This document shows, in pieces, positions 16,186 to 25,800 of a stretch of DNA of 64,000 bases; position 1 is the stretch's first letter, and each line of letters opens with the position of its first letter. Source of the stretch: G963676655 sp963678305. GTDB lineage: Bacteria; Verrucomicrobiota; Lentisphaeria; Victivallales; Victivallaceae. The position numbers and the translations under genes are program-made. The DNA is taken from assembly GCA_963678305.2 (NCBI GenBank), contig CAXXVV010000004.1, forward strand, positions 62,001-126,000, read 5' to 3'. Below the pieces are notes generated by a model. The model saw nothing but the letters and a program-made list of their open reading frames with translations, did no database searches and was not told the DNA's origin.

Positions 16186-19100
16186 TTATTCAGAAGAAGA
16201 GCCGGCTGAGTGTTTTATTTCAAGCGATCGCAGCAATCCTTGATAATACAACGGCTGCCTTTTCGCGCCCAACCTGCCGCTGCCGCCGAAACTGCTTATA
16301 GTCAGCCAACGGGATACGCCTGTGCAGGGAAAAGACTCTGTTTTACCGTTGGCGCTGATAGAAACCGTCCTCTCATCGTATTTAAATATAACTTTTTGCC
16401 ATTTACCAACAACTAAAGGGACTTTGGATTTGAAGCTGACGGTCGATATCCTGGTCTTTTTATCGAATGGGGTCCAGCGGTTAAATTCAATATTGAACAT
16501 TCCATTCACCACGCTCAGCCTGAACCCGGTAAGATAAATCCCATATTGAGCAAAAATTATTTGTTCCGGCTTAATGATTTCCGGTTTCAGTTCAAATGTC
16601 ATGGTAAAACCGGAGCGATGCGGCACCACGGTATTCGGCAGAGCCAGAAAGTTACCGTATTTACCGTCAAAACGCAGGGCCCATTTACCATCGGGTTGTT
16701 TTTCCCAAACCGGAGCGGATTTATTAATACCTCCGGGCGTATTATATTTATAGTAACACTGCGGAATACTATAACGGGCATTGATTAGTCCATTAAAGGC
16801 AATTGCCGTGGAAAGATAGCCGCCGGCGTGCGCGTAAAATTCACGTCCGGCGTCAGTTGCAAGAATATTGCCGTAACGTGGAGTAAACTGATATTTTATA
16901 TCCGGAACGCGGTTCTTTGCAACCTCCAGGACAACAACGCCTTTATCCTCAGAATAAACCTGAACGGGAATTTTAACAGATGATACTTTATCGTTGACCG
17001 CAAACCCCTTGCTCCAATAAACTTTGCCGTTTTCACTGACAGCCCTGACCGCTAGAATACCATTGGGTTCATCCGCCGCCAACACAGTTTTAAAATCAAC
17101 CTTGCTGTGATTTAAAGGCAACGGAACAATCGTCGGGCGATATTGAGTCTGCAACGCGAGGATGAGTCCGTCGTCGAAAACTTTTGATTTCACACCATAT
17201 TCACCAACATCTTTCAGGGGCATATTCCACTTGAATTCTTTACCTTTGTTCTGGCCGCTGGTCCTGACTCCGGAGACGGTTATTACTGCTTTATCGACGT
17301 CCTGCTTTTTTATCGAGATGAAATCATCATTTATCCATGCGCTGACCCGGACAGGTTTATTAACTTGATCTGAAAAAGCTTTCACCGCCTTCGCTTTGAC
17401 GGTCGGATTTTCAAACCTTTTATTGACCGGGTCCAGTTGCGGCGTAAAAGTCAAAGCGGAAGGCGCATTACTTATCCGGGTCTTGATTTTAACGCTTATA
17501 CGCGCGGGATTATTGATGTATGAACTGGAGAGCTTATACAATCTGCGGTCGGGATCATTCCTCAAGTATTCATCCTGAGGATCATAGGCATAAATCTCAT
17601 GACTGTCCTGAACCACCTCCACGGCATTCAGTTTGTCCTTGAACTTCAGTGAAGCATCCAGAGCAATCTGTTTTACTCCAGGCGCAAGAATTTTACCGGT
17701 TTCTTTGAAACTAACGTTACCGGCTTCGACAAACAGAATATTACGTAACGGAGTATTAAAATAGGTATGGTCCCAGCAAGCGGTTGTTCGCATAACGGTA
17801 AAAGGCAGCCCCTCGGATATCACCCTCTTTTTCCGGTCGTAATCAATTGTCAAACGCGGTTGAAGAAGCTGACAGGACGCGAATTGTTCACTTGGAAGTT
17901 TAAAGGTATGGTCTTTAAGTATTGCGGTATTGAATGTTACCGGTTTTGATTTAAAAACTATTTTATCTTTCTGGTCGAGCAGTTCCAGAATTACGGAATA
18001 ATCCTTGCCCTTTTTCGTATCCGGAACGTTTAAAAGCTCGACATCCATAGTCCAGCCGTAAAGCAGTTGCCGACGCTGACTGATAATCATATTCGGCAGA
18101 CTCAAATCATCCCCGGGATTAGGGGTTGGAGACTCTTTACGCAGTTTGCTCATATAGTATTTGACTATCCGCTGTGAAGCCATCGGCTTGGCAACCATGG
18201 GCTCGAGATTGGTGTCCTCGTTCAATTCATCCCATTCCGTCCCGATCATGATATCAAGGTTGTTTTTGATGCCGATATCAAGATAGTGACGCAATGTTTT
18301 AGTGCCGTCCCGAGATATAGTTTGAGAACCGTGGAAACTGGTATATCCAACCTCAAAACGATTGCATAATATTTTTTTGCCGTTGAATTCGTCCTGCGCT
18401 ATCGCCGCGGCGTAGAGAGGGATTGCAATATTGTTGTAATAGTCAGCGTTTACTTTCAACGCGGAAGTATTGTAGATCGCCCCCATATCCAACCCGCCGC
18501 TTACGCGCAGGTATTTTGACAAGTAATCAATATGGTGCAATAATAATGTAGCAGGTATTGAACCATGCTTGAGATACAATTCATAAGGGTCATGGAGTTC
18601 TTTTCCCCGCCATCCCTTGCGTATATTGAAACCATGAATCTGGGCTATCAACATAACTTTTTTGCCGCCGGCTCTATTTTCAAGCTTACTGGTATATTCG
18701 GCCAGCTTTTGGGGGCTTTGACGGTCTGAGACGTAACTTGCGGCGACATTATCTCCTTTACAACGCAATGAATAAGGGCTATTGAAAAAAAGATCGAGAG
18801 ACCCGTTATCTATTTTTTTATAATCTCCAACAGCTGGAACTATCCCAAGCAGGATATGAAATTTTTCCGGATCGAGTTTTAAATCAGCAGCGGCTTTATA
18901 AATTTTACTCATCGTGCGTCCGAAAGAGAATATAAATGACGAATACCCGTCCAAACCATAGCTGTTGAATAGTTCAAGTGTTTTTCTGAAGCTGGTATCC
19001 TTATAGTCATATTTGCCCGGTTCCCATAGCATCCTACTGGCGAACAAAGGCCTGTCGGTCCATGAATATCTGCAATAGTAAAGACGCCCGGAACGGTAGG

Positions 19101-20175
19101 GTTGTGAACGCGCGAACAACAGCGGGCGCCCATACACCGGTTTGCGTTTTTCCGCCTGTTTTCTGATAGCTTTTAAAAGTTTTTTACCCAAAGCAAAGTC
19201 TTCAGATGAAAAAGGTTTTATTTGGGCCGCTTTCCGTCTGAATTCCGGAAATGATTTTTCCGGAATTCCAAGTTTAATGTTTTCCGGTAACTCATTGGCC
19301 TTATTTTGAATTTCGTTTTTTGCAACAGGCATTGCCTGATGAATATTTTTTATTATCTGTTCAGCTTTTTTAACCCAGGTTCCAGCTGACGCACGATAAA
19401 AATCAGTTTCCATGCCGTACGAATAATTTTTGCCGACCTGCATCGTATCATTTTTCAGAGCGCGGAGATATATTTTTTTATTACCGCGACGATCCCACAG
19501 TAAAATATCAGCTGAACCTCCGGACGCTTTTGATACGACGCCGATATTGTTGACTGTATCAAACAGCGTTATCCATTGCGCGGGTCCATCATAGATAAAA
19601 CTGCCGTTCGCGGTAAAACTGCCGGTTGCGGATTTATCTTTGTTCACCTGCACGTAAAAATTTGTCAATTTTCGATTCCAGGGATGCATGAAATTGTACA
19701 TCAGAACCAGCTTTTGATCTTTGGTCGTCCGCAGGCTGCAACTCTCAAAAAGTTTATCATTCTTCACCGTTAAGACGTAATCAAAAGCAATGTGTTTTAC
19801 ACTGGAACTTTTTTTCAGGGTAAACTCTTGACACTTTATCTCTGAGTCCGCAGCCTGTTGCGGTGAAATATATTTACCATCGGCAAACAGTTTTAAAGAT
19901 TTGACATCTTCCCCCTGCCCCTGTTTGGACAAGTGACCGCTGCCTACCAGCCCCATACCGGGAATTGCAAACACCGTACCCCAAAAACCGCTTGATTCTC
20001 CAATATAGTAATTTTCGTACCAGAGTTTATTAACATTCCAATATGTATGTTTACTAAGTTGTATTTTTATCTTACCGCAGCGGATCGTCACCGCTTTGGC
20101 ATACTCTTCAGCCCCAACGCTCCCGGTTAAAAAGATTATTCCCAAAACGATTGCTATTACTTTTTTTAGAAACAT
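16186..20175 (-). CDS. Large exported protein with barrel-like middle and LamG-like C-terminal domain
   Basis: A 1329-aa protein with a clear signal peptide (MFLKKVIAIVLGIIFLTGSV, cleavage near GAEE). Residues about 25-290 look like a beta-rich domain. About 340-700 reads like a TIM barrel of a sugar hydrolase, with MLWEPGKYDYKDTSFRK, YGLDGYSSFIFSFG and MIGTEWDELNEDT. The last is reminiscent of the W-N-E/D stretch of GH71/GH99-like enzymes, but I cannot assign a family. Beta-sandwich segments follow, and about 1130-1320 looks like a LamG/concanavalin-type lectin fold (FTMTFELKPEI, KWQKVIFKYDERTVSISANG). It probably binds and cuts a polysaccharide outside the cell. It lies downstream of a pseudopilin and a LacI gene on the same strand. 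Confidence 0.6.
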   Translation of the reverse strand: MFLKKVIAIVLGIIFLTGSVGAEEYAKAVTIRCGKIKIQLSKHTYWNVNKLWYENYYIGESSGFWGTVFAIPGMGLVGSGHLSKQGQGEDVKSLKLFADGKYISPQQAADSEIKCQEFTLKKSSSVKHIAFDYVLTVKNDKLFESCSLRTTKDQKLVLMYNFMHPWNRKLTNFYVQVNKDKSATGSFTANGSFIYDGPAQWITLFDTVNNIGVVSKASGGSADILLWDRRGNKKIYLRALKNDTMQVGKNYSYGMETDFYRASAGTWVKKAEQIIKNIHQAMPVAKNEIQNKANELPENIKLGIPEKSFPEFRRKAAQIKPFSSEDFALGKKLLKAIRKQAEKRKPVYGRPLLFARSQPYRSGRLYYCRYSWTDRPLFASRMLWEPGKYDYKDTSFRKTLELFNSYGLDGYSSFIFSFGRTMSKIYKAAADLKLDPEKFHILLGIVPAVGDYKKIDNGSLDLFFNSPYSLRCKGDNVAASYVSDRQSPQKLAEYTSKLENRAGGKKVMLIAQIHGFNIRKGWRGKELHDPYELYLKHGSIPATLLLHHIDYLSKYLRVSGGLDMGAIYNTSALKVNADYYNNIAIPLYAAAIAQDEFNGKKILCNRFEVGYTSFHGSQTISRDGTKTLRHYLDIGIKNNLDIMIGTEWDELNEDTNLEPMVAKPMASQRIVKYYMSKLRKESPTPNPGDDLSLPNMIISQRRQLLYGWTMDVELLNVPDTKKGKDYSVILELLDQKDKIVFKSKPVTFNTAILKDHTFKLPSEQFASCQLLQPRLTIDYDRKKRVISEGLPFTVMRTTACWDHTYFNTPLRNILFVEAGNVSFKETGKILAPGVKQIALDASLKFKDKLNAVEVVQDSHEIYAYDPQDEYLRNDPDRRLYKLSSSYINNPARISVKIKTRISNAPSALTFTPQLDPVNKRFENPTVKAKAVKAFSDQVNKPVRVSAWINDDFISIKKQDVDKAVITVSGVRTSGQNKGKEFKWNMPLKDVGEYGVKSKVFDDGLILALQTQYRPTIVPLPLNHSKVDFKTVLAADEPNGILAVRAVSENGKVYWSKGFAVNDKVSSVKIPVQVYSEDKGVVVLEVAKNRVPDIKYQFTPRYGNILATDAGREFYAHAGGYLSTAIAFNGLINARYSIPQCYYKYNTPGGINKSAPVWEKQPDGKWALRFDGKYGNFLALPNTVVPHRSGFTMTFELKPEIIKPEQIIFAQYGIYLTGFRLSVVNGMFNIEFNRWTPFDKKTRISTVSFKSKVPLVVGKWQKVIFKYDERTVSISANGKTESFPCTGVSRWLTISSFGGSGRLGAKRQPLYYQGLLRSLEIKHSAGSSSE

Positions 20176-20240
20176 GATTGCCCTTAATTATACTTACGTT
20201 CAAAACATATTTTTACGACTTAGGAGATGTTCACTCTATT

Positions 20241-20918
20241 TTATGGAGCCGCTTTCCAACCAACCGGATTTGTGTTTACATCCCCCATATAACATGCATC
20301 ATACGGATTTCCAGCCAAACCTACCCGGTAACTGCCAACATGCCCATCGACAAGCATAACGTTCACAACACCCAAATGACGCGGACTCGGCCAGCCGCGG
20401 TTGCTATTGGTATCGCGGTAATATCTGACGGTATAGTACCCTTTTGTCATATCCTGGGTAAGTTGCGAATCCATCGTTGCAAATATTTTACTCGGCTTTT
20501 TGATCCTGCTTACCTTGCAATGTCCGGTGTAGTTCCCGCCCTGAGTATATGCACTGCCGACTCCCGCATAGGTTATGCCATAGCTGCAATACGCCCCCAT
20601 ACTGGTATTACCGACTCCCAACCTCGCGTTAACATGACCAGGACAAAGAAACATTTTCAATGGTAAATATTTTTTTATAATCAAAGTGTTACCCCATAAT
20701 CCATCACAGCCATAGGCATAGTTTGGGTAAAAATCGTCATAATCGGCTTGGTAAAGCTTGAACGCAAGGCCCATTTGTTTCAGGTTTGAAGCGCAGGAAA
20801 TGCCTTTGGCTTTTTCCCGAGCCTGGTTTAACGCCGGAAGCAGCATCGATGCAAGAATAGCTATTATAGCAATTACCACCAGTAATTCAATTAATGTGAA
20901 GATATTTTTAACTCTCAT
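20241..20918 (-). CDS. Type II pseudopilin-like protein (N-terminal methylation motif)
   Basis: A 225-aa protein opening MRVKNIFTLIELLVVIAIIA, a type IV pilin/pseudopilin leader: the peptidase would cut before Phe, and Glu5 of the mature protein is present. The conserved extension LLPALNQAREKAKGISCASN and the late element VMLVDGHVG (the H-x9-DG region) are typical of the large pseudopilin family of Lentisphaerota and Planctomycetota. SD GAGGAG. It lies between a LacI regulator (88 bases upstream) and the 1329-aa exported protein (65 bases downstream), on the same strand, so the three are probably one regulated unit. Its role may be assembly of a surface fibre or secretion/uptake system for the substrate. 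Confidence 0.85.
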   Translation of the reverse strand: MRVKNIFTLIELLVVIAIIAILASMLLPALNQAREKAKGISCASNLKQMGLAFKLYQADYDDFYPNYAYGCDGLWGNTLIIKKYLPLKMFLCPGHVNARLGVGNTSMGAYCSYGITYAGVGSAYTQGGNYTGHCKVSRIKKPSKIFATMDSQLTQDMTKGYYTVRYYRDTNSNRGWPSPRHLGVVNVMLVDGHVGSYRVGLAGNPYDACYMGDVNTNPVGWKAAP

Positions 20919-21005
20919 AATTTCTGTCTCCTCTTATTTTACTTTTTCTTTATTTATTTCTGTTAACATCAAGCAAATATTCTTAATAAACTACCTCCTG
21001 GTTTT

Positions 21006-22058
21006 TTATTTGTTAAACATTGTCGAGCTGCGTATAATCAATTTAGATGGCAGGGCCAGACGAATTGATCTTAATTCACTGCTGTTAATTTTTCTAATCA
21101 AAAGTCCGGCGCATTCTTTGCCCAGATCACAAAGCGGCGGCGCGATCGTTGTCATTACCGGATTACTGCTCATATAATTAATATTTTCCTCCATATTGTC
21201 AAAACCAACGACAGCTTTGTCTCTGCCCGCAACAAGTCCTTTCAGCTCAATCGCTTTCAGGCCGCCTATCGCCATAAGGTCGTTACTGAAAATATAAGCA
21301 TCATGCATTTGCAGTTCCTGCCAGTTTTTTAAAGTCCAGTCAAAAGAATCAGAAATCGCTTTCAGGTGTTTATACTTGTAATCGTAATTTACCTGTTCAA
21401 ATTTGATCCCTGCGTTCAACAATTCCCGCCTGAATGATTCCGCCCGGTCCACACAATAATTTCTTAAATTTACCGCGTTAATGTAAGCGACTTTTTTTAC
21501 ACCGATTTTTTTCAAGTGGTCGACGGTATCATAAATTGCCGGATTATTATCGATGTAGACATAAGAAATATTATCCTGCAGTGTTCTTGAAGACGGCATA
21601 CACAGTATAATCCCGGGGATATTAGTCTTCCTGAGTTTTTCCACACTGTTGTCAGTTAACATTTCGCTGAGAAACAGAAAACCGTCAACCCGCTTTGAAA
21701 AAACAATGTTGAGAAGTTTCTCATTCATTTCCTCCAGAGTATCGCCAGGACAATGAATCATATTCAAACTGTATGAATGCTTTTCCAATTCTTTTATTAC
21801 CGCGTCAATCACAATACTCATGGTGGGAGAAGTTAACCCGGAAGCAAAATCATTCATCACCAGTCCCACTGTAAAAGTTTTGCCGCTGGCCAATGAACGC
21901 GCGGAGTATTTTGGAGAATAATCGTACTTTTTGCAGATCTCCAATATTCTTTCTCGAGTGGCTGCTTTGACCTTGTCCACATAGCGGGGATTAAGAGTTC
22001 GGGAAACCGTCATCAGCGAAACATTCGCCTCTTCCGCTATTTTTTCAATTGAAACCAT
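21006..22058 (-). CDS. LacI-family transcription regulator
   Basis: A 350-aa regulator. The N-terminal DNA-binding domain is MVSIEKIAEEANVSLMTVSR, then the hinge region YSPKYSARSLASGKT. A periplasmic-binding-protein-like sensor domain for a sugar follows (GLVMNDFASG, VDGFLFLSEM, DAYIFSNDLMAIGG, VVGFDNMEENI). The frame is open upstream to 22139, but the start at 22058 gives the standard LacI N terminus and leaves a consensus promoter and a palindrome in the 5' region. It heads a same-strand group with the pseudopilin and the 1329-aa exported protein and probably controls them and itself. Confidence 0.93.
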   Translation of the reverse strand: MVSIEKIAEEANVSLMTVSRTLNPRYVDKVKAATRERILEICKKYDYSPKYSARSLASGKTFTVGLVMNDFASGLTSPTMSIVIDAVIKELEKHSYSLNMIHCPGDTLEEMNEKLLNIVFSKRVDGFLFLSEMLTDNSVEKLRKTNIPGIILCMPSSRTLQDNISYVYIDNNPAIYDTVDHLKKIGVKKVAYINAVNLRNYCVDRAESFRRELLNAGIKFEQVNYDYKYKHLKAISDSFDWTLKNWQELQMHDAYIFSNDLMAIGGLKAIELKGLVAGRDKAVVGFDNMEENINYMSSNPVMTTIAPPLCDLGKECAGLLIRKINSSELRSIRLALPSKLIIRSSTMFNK

Positions 22059-22087
22059 GTTAGTAAATTCTTTCAAAATGTTTAAAA

Positions 22088-22133
22088 ATGTTAGCGCTAT
22101 CATTATTATACAACAGAATCTTTTTTTTGTCAA
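22088..22133 (-). promoter_or_regulatory. Consensus sigma-70 promoter and LacI-type operator
   Basis: On the minus strand TTGACA (22133-22128), 17 bases, TATAAT (22110-22105): both boxes match the consensus exactly. Directly downstream is the near-palindrome ATGTTAGCGCTATCAT (22088-22103), with a perfect TAGCGCTA core and a central CG, the style of LacI-family operators. It starts 30 bases before the LacI ATG, so self-repression is likely. Confidence 0.75.
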
Positions 22134-22478
22134 TACCAACTTAAGCTATTTTATTAAAAATAGGATATTTTGAACTGAAAATACTACTTTAAAAAACTGT
22201 TAGATACAAAATTAAAAGCATTTGAAGAGGATTTCGGCGATTAATTTGTCTGAATAGAAAGCAATAAACAAGCTGTTATTTTATTCCTTATTTACAGCGA
22301 ATAAGAAAGAGTTATTTAAATGCGACTTTTCCGGCGTTTTAGCGGCTGTAGACCACGGGTGCCTTCAGTTACAGACTTACAGCCTTCTCATAGGAGGCTG
22401 TAAGTCTGCAACAATAAACAATAAAATATAGTCTATCAATAAAAACACTGAAAAAAACTTAAATAAAAATTTTGCCGA
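22134..22478. other. Gene-free stretch with a long perfect hairpin (22368-22412)
   Basis: AT-rich and without an open frame. It contains a 14-bp perfect stem, CAGACTTACAGCCT (22372-22385) and AGGCTGTAAGTCTG (22395-22408), with a 9-base loop, extended by GTT/AAC after one mismatch. No T-run follows on either strand, so it is not a simple terminator, although it lies downstream of the transporter gene on the minus strand. It could be a REP-type palindrome. A related text, GCGGCTGTAGACC, lies just to its left. Confidence 0.5.
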
Positions 22479-23426
22479 TTATTCTGCCGGAACTTTGCAT
22501 TTTATTTGCGGAAGCCTGGCCGCGAGAAATGAATCTATAATGATCTGGAGGAAATGAAAGCAGACGCAAATGATCAGGGCCGGCGGAGAGATGATGCTCA
22601 GCGCGGTCAAAACACTGATCGCGACCGGCAGGGTCTTTTGGGAACAGACAAAAAACAAAGCCCGGTTCTTCGTCTGGTCCAGTCGCAGACAATAACGTCC
22701 AAGTACATAATTGATTCCAAGCAGGATCGTATGAACCAGCATTACTGCCGGAATAATAAGAATAAAATCCTTCAAAGGCATGGAAGTCAATCTGTCGGCG
22801 GAAGCGCTTACCGCGCCCCACACAATAAAAATAATACACAAGGTCGGCAAATATTTCACCGGTACCGGGGTGTTCTTCTTGATGAACTTCTTTAAAACAA
22901 AACCAACAATAAACGGCAGTAAAACCATTAAGGCGAGTTTTCTCATCAGGACCATTGGCGACACGTCCACCCCTTCCCCGGCATTCAAAGTCATACTTAA
23001 AACAAACGGTATTGTCAAAATAGACATAACGTTCAGCGCAACGGTGAAGATAATTGCCCAGACAACACTTCCCTCGGCGGAGTCGGTAATGACGATCCCG
23101 GAAGAAAGCGTGGGCGGCATTGCGGACATCACGATCAACCCGGCGGCAAACGCCGTTTCAAGGGCCAGAGATTTCCCGACTCCCAGTCCTATAAATGGAC
23201 CGACCAGTAATGCAGCAATGCCGCCAAAAATCAAAGCCGTAAAAAAACTGCGGTCACGAGGTATCTCTTCGGTTTTTGTCCCATATCCATTGATTAAAAA
23301 AATCAACCCGACCAGGAACGAGGTCAATCCCCATGATTTAAAGACCTCTCCGGGCGGGGGATAACATAATCCTACAGCAAACGCGACAATCAGCCCGACG
23401 GGCAGAAACAGTTTTTTAAAGCTCAT
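22479..23426 (-). CDS. Bile acid:sodium symporter-like transporter
   Basis: A 315-aa membrane protein with about nine to ten hydrophobic segments. It resembles the SBF-like branch of the bile acid:Na+ symporter family: paired halves, with AMPPTLSSGIVITDSAEGS in the first and VCSQKTLPVAISVLTALS in the second. These discontinuous-helix motifs bind Na+ and substrate in this fold. The true substrate is probably a small organic anion and not bile acid. The start follows a weak ribosome site. It is on the same strand as the small exported proteins upstream, 65 bases after the 278-aa gene, and may be co-transcribed with them. Confidence 0.85.
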   Translation of the reverse strand: MSFKKLFLPVGLIVAFAVGLCYPPPGEVFKSWGLTSFLVGLIFLINGYGTKTEEIPRDRSFFTALIFGGIAALLVGPFIGLGVGKSLALETAFAAGLIVMSAMPPTLSSGIVITDSAEGSVVWAIIFTVALNVMSILTIPFVLSMTLNAGEGVDVSPMVLMRKLALMVLLPFIVGFVLKKFIKKNTPVPVKYLPTLCIIFIVWGAVSASADRLTSMPLKDFILIIPAVMLVHTILLGINYVLGRYCLRLDQTKNRALFFVCSQKTLPVAISVLTALSIISPPALIICVCFHFLQIIIDSFLAARLPQIKCKVPAE

Positions 23427-23491
23427 TTATTACTCGAAAAAAAGACGACCCGTCAACCAGGAGTGACAGGCCGAATTAATTGTTTATTATC

Positions 23492-24328
23492 TTATTTATC
23501 CGATTCTTCCAGAATTATATCGTCAAATTCGGTAACCATCTTGCCGGTCTTGTCGCCGTAATTGGCAATTATCACAACCCGGACAGCTTCAGTTCCGGGC
23601 CACCAGGCATTGGTCGGAGCGCCGAAAGCAACTTTTTTGGTAATCGGTTTAGAACTAAGCTGCTTCATCTCTTTACCCGGACGGTTGTTTGCCGCGGCAC
23701 AATACATGTATCCTCCATACAGAAGGTGCTCCCGCACAGCGGTTCCGGCCGGATAATCTTTGCCAACCGGTCCTTTCAATGTTACTTCCCAGATGTCTCC
23801 TGCTTTCTTGATGGAAGTAATACCACGGGACGATAGGGACGAAGTATTTTTGGTGGGCAAATCGGCATATTTACCGCCTAAATCCACTTCAAAAGCCACC
23901 CCGGCGGCCGAATATTTCTTCCATTTCGACGCATCCTGCAATTTCAGCACCTTATCGGATTTCTTGCAGGCGGCGGCTAATTTAGTTTCAGTACCGACAA
24001 CTGGATTGACCATGTGTGGTGAAAGATATTTGTTTTTTGCATCGCAAAGAATCAAACCGAAGTACAGCGGTGCCGGTTTGTCATTCAGATTGCGAAATGT
24101 TCCCTTAAGGACATATTTTTTTGTCGGATCTATTTTGTAGATCTTTTTGCTGTAGACATAATTGTGTCCGGTCAACGTATAAGTCTTTGCTTCTGTTTCA
24201 ACCGGAATTTGCTTACCGACAAAAAGCTTTTTAGCCGAGTCTTTTTCACCATCAGCTTTAAAGATTTCCGCGGCAAAAATACCTGAAGCGGCTACGATCG
24301 TCAAGGCAGACAGAATTTGTGTTCTCAT
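23492..24328 (-). CDS. Exported protein of unknown function
   Basis: A 278-aa protein with a signal peptide (MRTQILSALTIVAASGIFAA, cleavage near FAAE). The rest is beta-rich (for example YVLKGTFRNLNDKPAPLYFG, AVRVVIIANYGDKTGK) and resembles carbohydrate-binding jelly-roll folds in texture, but no motif allows a firm call. It has paired Cys in ILCDAK and AAACKK. SD AAGGAG. It starts 12 bases after the stop of a small lipoprotein gene, so the two form an operon and may work together at the cell surface. Confidence 0.6.
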   Translation of the reverse strand: MRTQILSALTIVAASGIFAAEIFKADGEKDSAKKLFVGKQIPVETEAKTYTLTGHNYVYSKKIYKIDPTKKYVLKGTFRNLNDKPAPLYFGLILCDAKNKYLSPHMVNPVVGTETKLAAACKKSDKVLKLQDASKWKKYSAAGVAFEVDLGGKYADLPTKNTSSLSSRGITSIKKAGDIWEVTLKGPVGKDYPAGTAVREHLLYGGYMYCAAANNRPGKEMKQLSSKPITKKVAFGAPTNAWWPGTEAVRVVIIANYGDKTGKMVTEFDDIILEESDK

Positions 24329-24340
24329 CTTCTCTTCTCC

Positions 24341-24646
24341 TTATTTTTTGTCCGAATGTTCCGTGGCAACCCATTTGCCGTTTTGTTTTTTAAACTTAAA
24401 GGACCATTTTACGGACATGTTATAGAGGCCGCCGGCCTCTTCCATTTTGCATACCGCAGTGGCTTTATTCCCCTGGATGTCCACTTGCTCAAAAGATTTC
24501 ACTTTCATTCCCATGCTCTTGCCTGAACAATATTTAGCAATAGCACCGGAGAGTTCCTGCTTTGTCGCAGAATCAACTTTTCCCGTAGATTCACCGCAGC
24601 CGCAGAACATAAAAACAGCGGCAAAAAGAGTCAGAAGCCTTTTCAT
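24341..24646 (-). CDS. Small lipoprotein
   Basis: A 101-aa protein with a lipoprotein signal: MKRLLTLFAAVFMFCGCG, lipid site probably Cys17. The mature part is an alpha plus beta cone-like fold in texture, ending YNMSVKWSFKFKKQNGKWVA, which resembles NTF2-like or DUF4878-type small lipoproteins (VWKFKKENGKW-style ending). No catalytic residue can be named. It is first of a two-gene unit with the exported protein downstream. Confidence 0.65.
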   Translation of the reverse strand: MKRLLTLFAAVFMFCGCGESTGKVDSATKQELSGAIAKYCSGKSMGMKVKSFEQVDIQGNKATAVCKMEEAGGLYNMSVKWSFKFKKQNGKWVATEHSDKK

Positions 24647-24753
24647 ACTCGAGCCCTTGATTTAGTTAAAATATACAAATGCTTTCAAGCTGTTAATCCA
24701 AACTCCAAACTTTAGTTTAGCATGGACAAGCAAAAAGTCAAGTTGGCTTGAGT

Positions 24754-25800
24754 TCAAACTTGCAATGGAACAGCCATATTCCAGGCCGTAGTGTCCTTTG
24801 ATTCATCCCCGAAGCCTGAACTGCCTTCCCAAACCGCAAAGAAAAGATGGGTGAGGTTACCCGCTGCATCATGTAGACCGGAAACCCGCTCCATATTACC
24901 CAGAGTAGACATGGTGCCGTCGGTCCAGTTTATTTTCTTTGAATACGCCAGAGGTTCCGGATCAAGACGCCAGTTAAGGCAATCTTCAGAATGCGCCAGA
25001 ATACCGTTGCCATGTCCGATACCGCAAATCGTTCCGCGTTGATCTTTAGCCAGCAAATGAAATCCGTCTTTATCTTTCCAGATATACGGATCTTCGACTT
25101 CGCCAATAGTATCCTCAGAAAAGATCGGTTCACAATTTATCACTGTATACGGGCCCATAACATCCGGCGCGGTAGCCAAACCGATCGTCATCGAACCATG
25201 CGTATTACCATCATAGCGCCGGGCTTTAAAAATCAGGTAAACCTTACCGTCATCATCGGCAACCGGCGAAGGATTTGAAGTCAGAAAACTATAGAAAGTA
25301 TCGGGTTTTGTCTTAAGAATCGGCTCGTCAAAACGTTTCCACGGGCCGAAAACCGAATCGCTGACGGCAATCCCGACGCGCTTATTGGCCCGGGCCGCGA
25401 TACACCATTTACTGGAAAGATCAAGCAAGTGCGCATTCTCCGAGGTCAGATCCTCAAACGGATGCGTGGACCCCATGTAGAACAGGACGTATTTATCCTT
25501 GTATTTAATGATCTTGGGGTTATGAGTCGAACGCCCGTCCCAGTATTGAGCCCCTCTTGCCGGCAGGACCGCCTCCTCAAAATTGTAAGGACCTTCAGGC
25601 GTATCCGACGAGGCCCGGACAATTTCAGATTCAACCAGCCAGCCGGGATGGAACCGGACATGATCGGGAATCCGTGAGGCAAACATATGATAACGTCCGT
25701 CGTCACCGATTACCACGGAACTGCCCCAAATCCGGTATCCTGTCATACGAAAGCCGCACTCGCGGTTCACTTTTCCGATTGAGGCATAAATCCTGTTCAT
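24754..25800 (-). CDS. Five-bladed beta-propeller glycosidase (GH43/GH32-like)
   Basis: A 348-aa protein without a signal peptide. Repeated blade motifs of the propeller glycosidases are visible: YRIWGSSVVIGDDGRYHMFA, HNPKIIKYKDKYVLFYMGS, NPSPVADDDGKVYLIFKAR and EVEDPYIWKDKDGFHLLAKD. Acidic residues at the start of blades (for example EDPYIW) are where catalysis occurs in GH43, GH32 and GH117-like families. The substrate cannot be told. Its ATG overlaps the obgE stop by four bases (ATGA), an odd pairing of a sugar hydrolase with a ribosome-assembly GTPase. Confidence 0.8.
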   Translation of the reverse strand: MNRIYASIGKVNRECGFRMTGYRIWGSSVVIGDDGRYHMFASRIPDHVRFHPGWLVESEIVRASSDTPEGPYNFEEAVLPARGAQYWDGRSTHNPKIIKYKDKYVLFYMGSTHPFEDLTSENAHLLDLSSKWCIAARANKRVGIAVSDSVFGPWKRFDEPILKTKPDTFYSFLTSNPSPVADDDGKVYLIFKARRYDGNTHGSMTIGLATAPDVMGPYTVINCEPIFSEDTIGEVEDPYIWKDKDGFHLLAKDQRGTICGIGHGNGILAHSEDCLNWRLDPEPLAYSKKINWTDGTMSTLGNMERVSGLHDAAGNLTHLFFAVWEGSSGFGDESKDTTAWNMAVPLQV

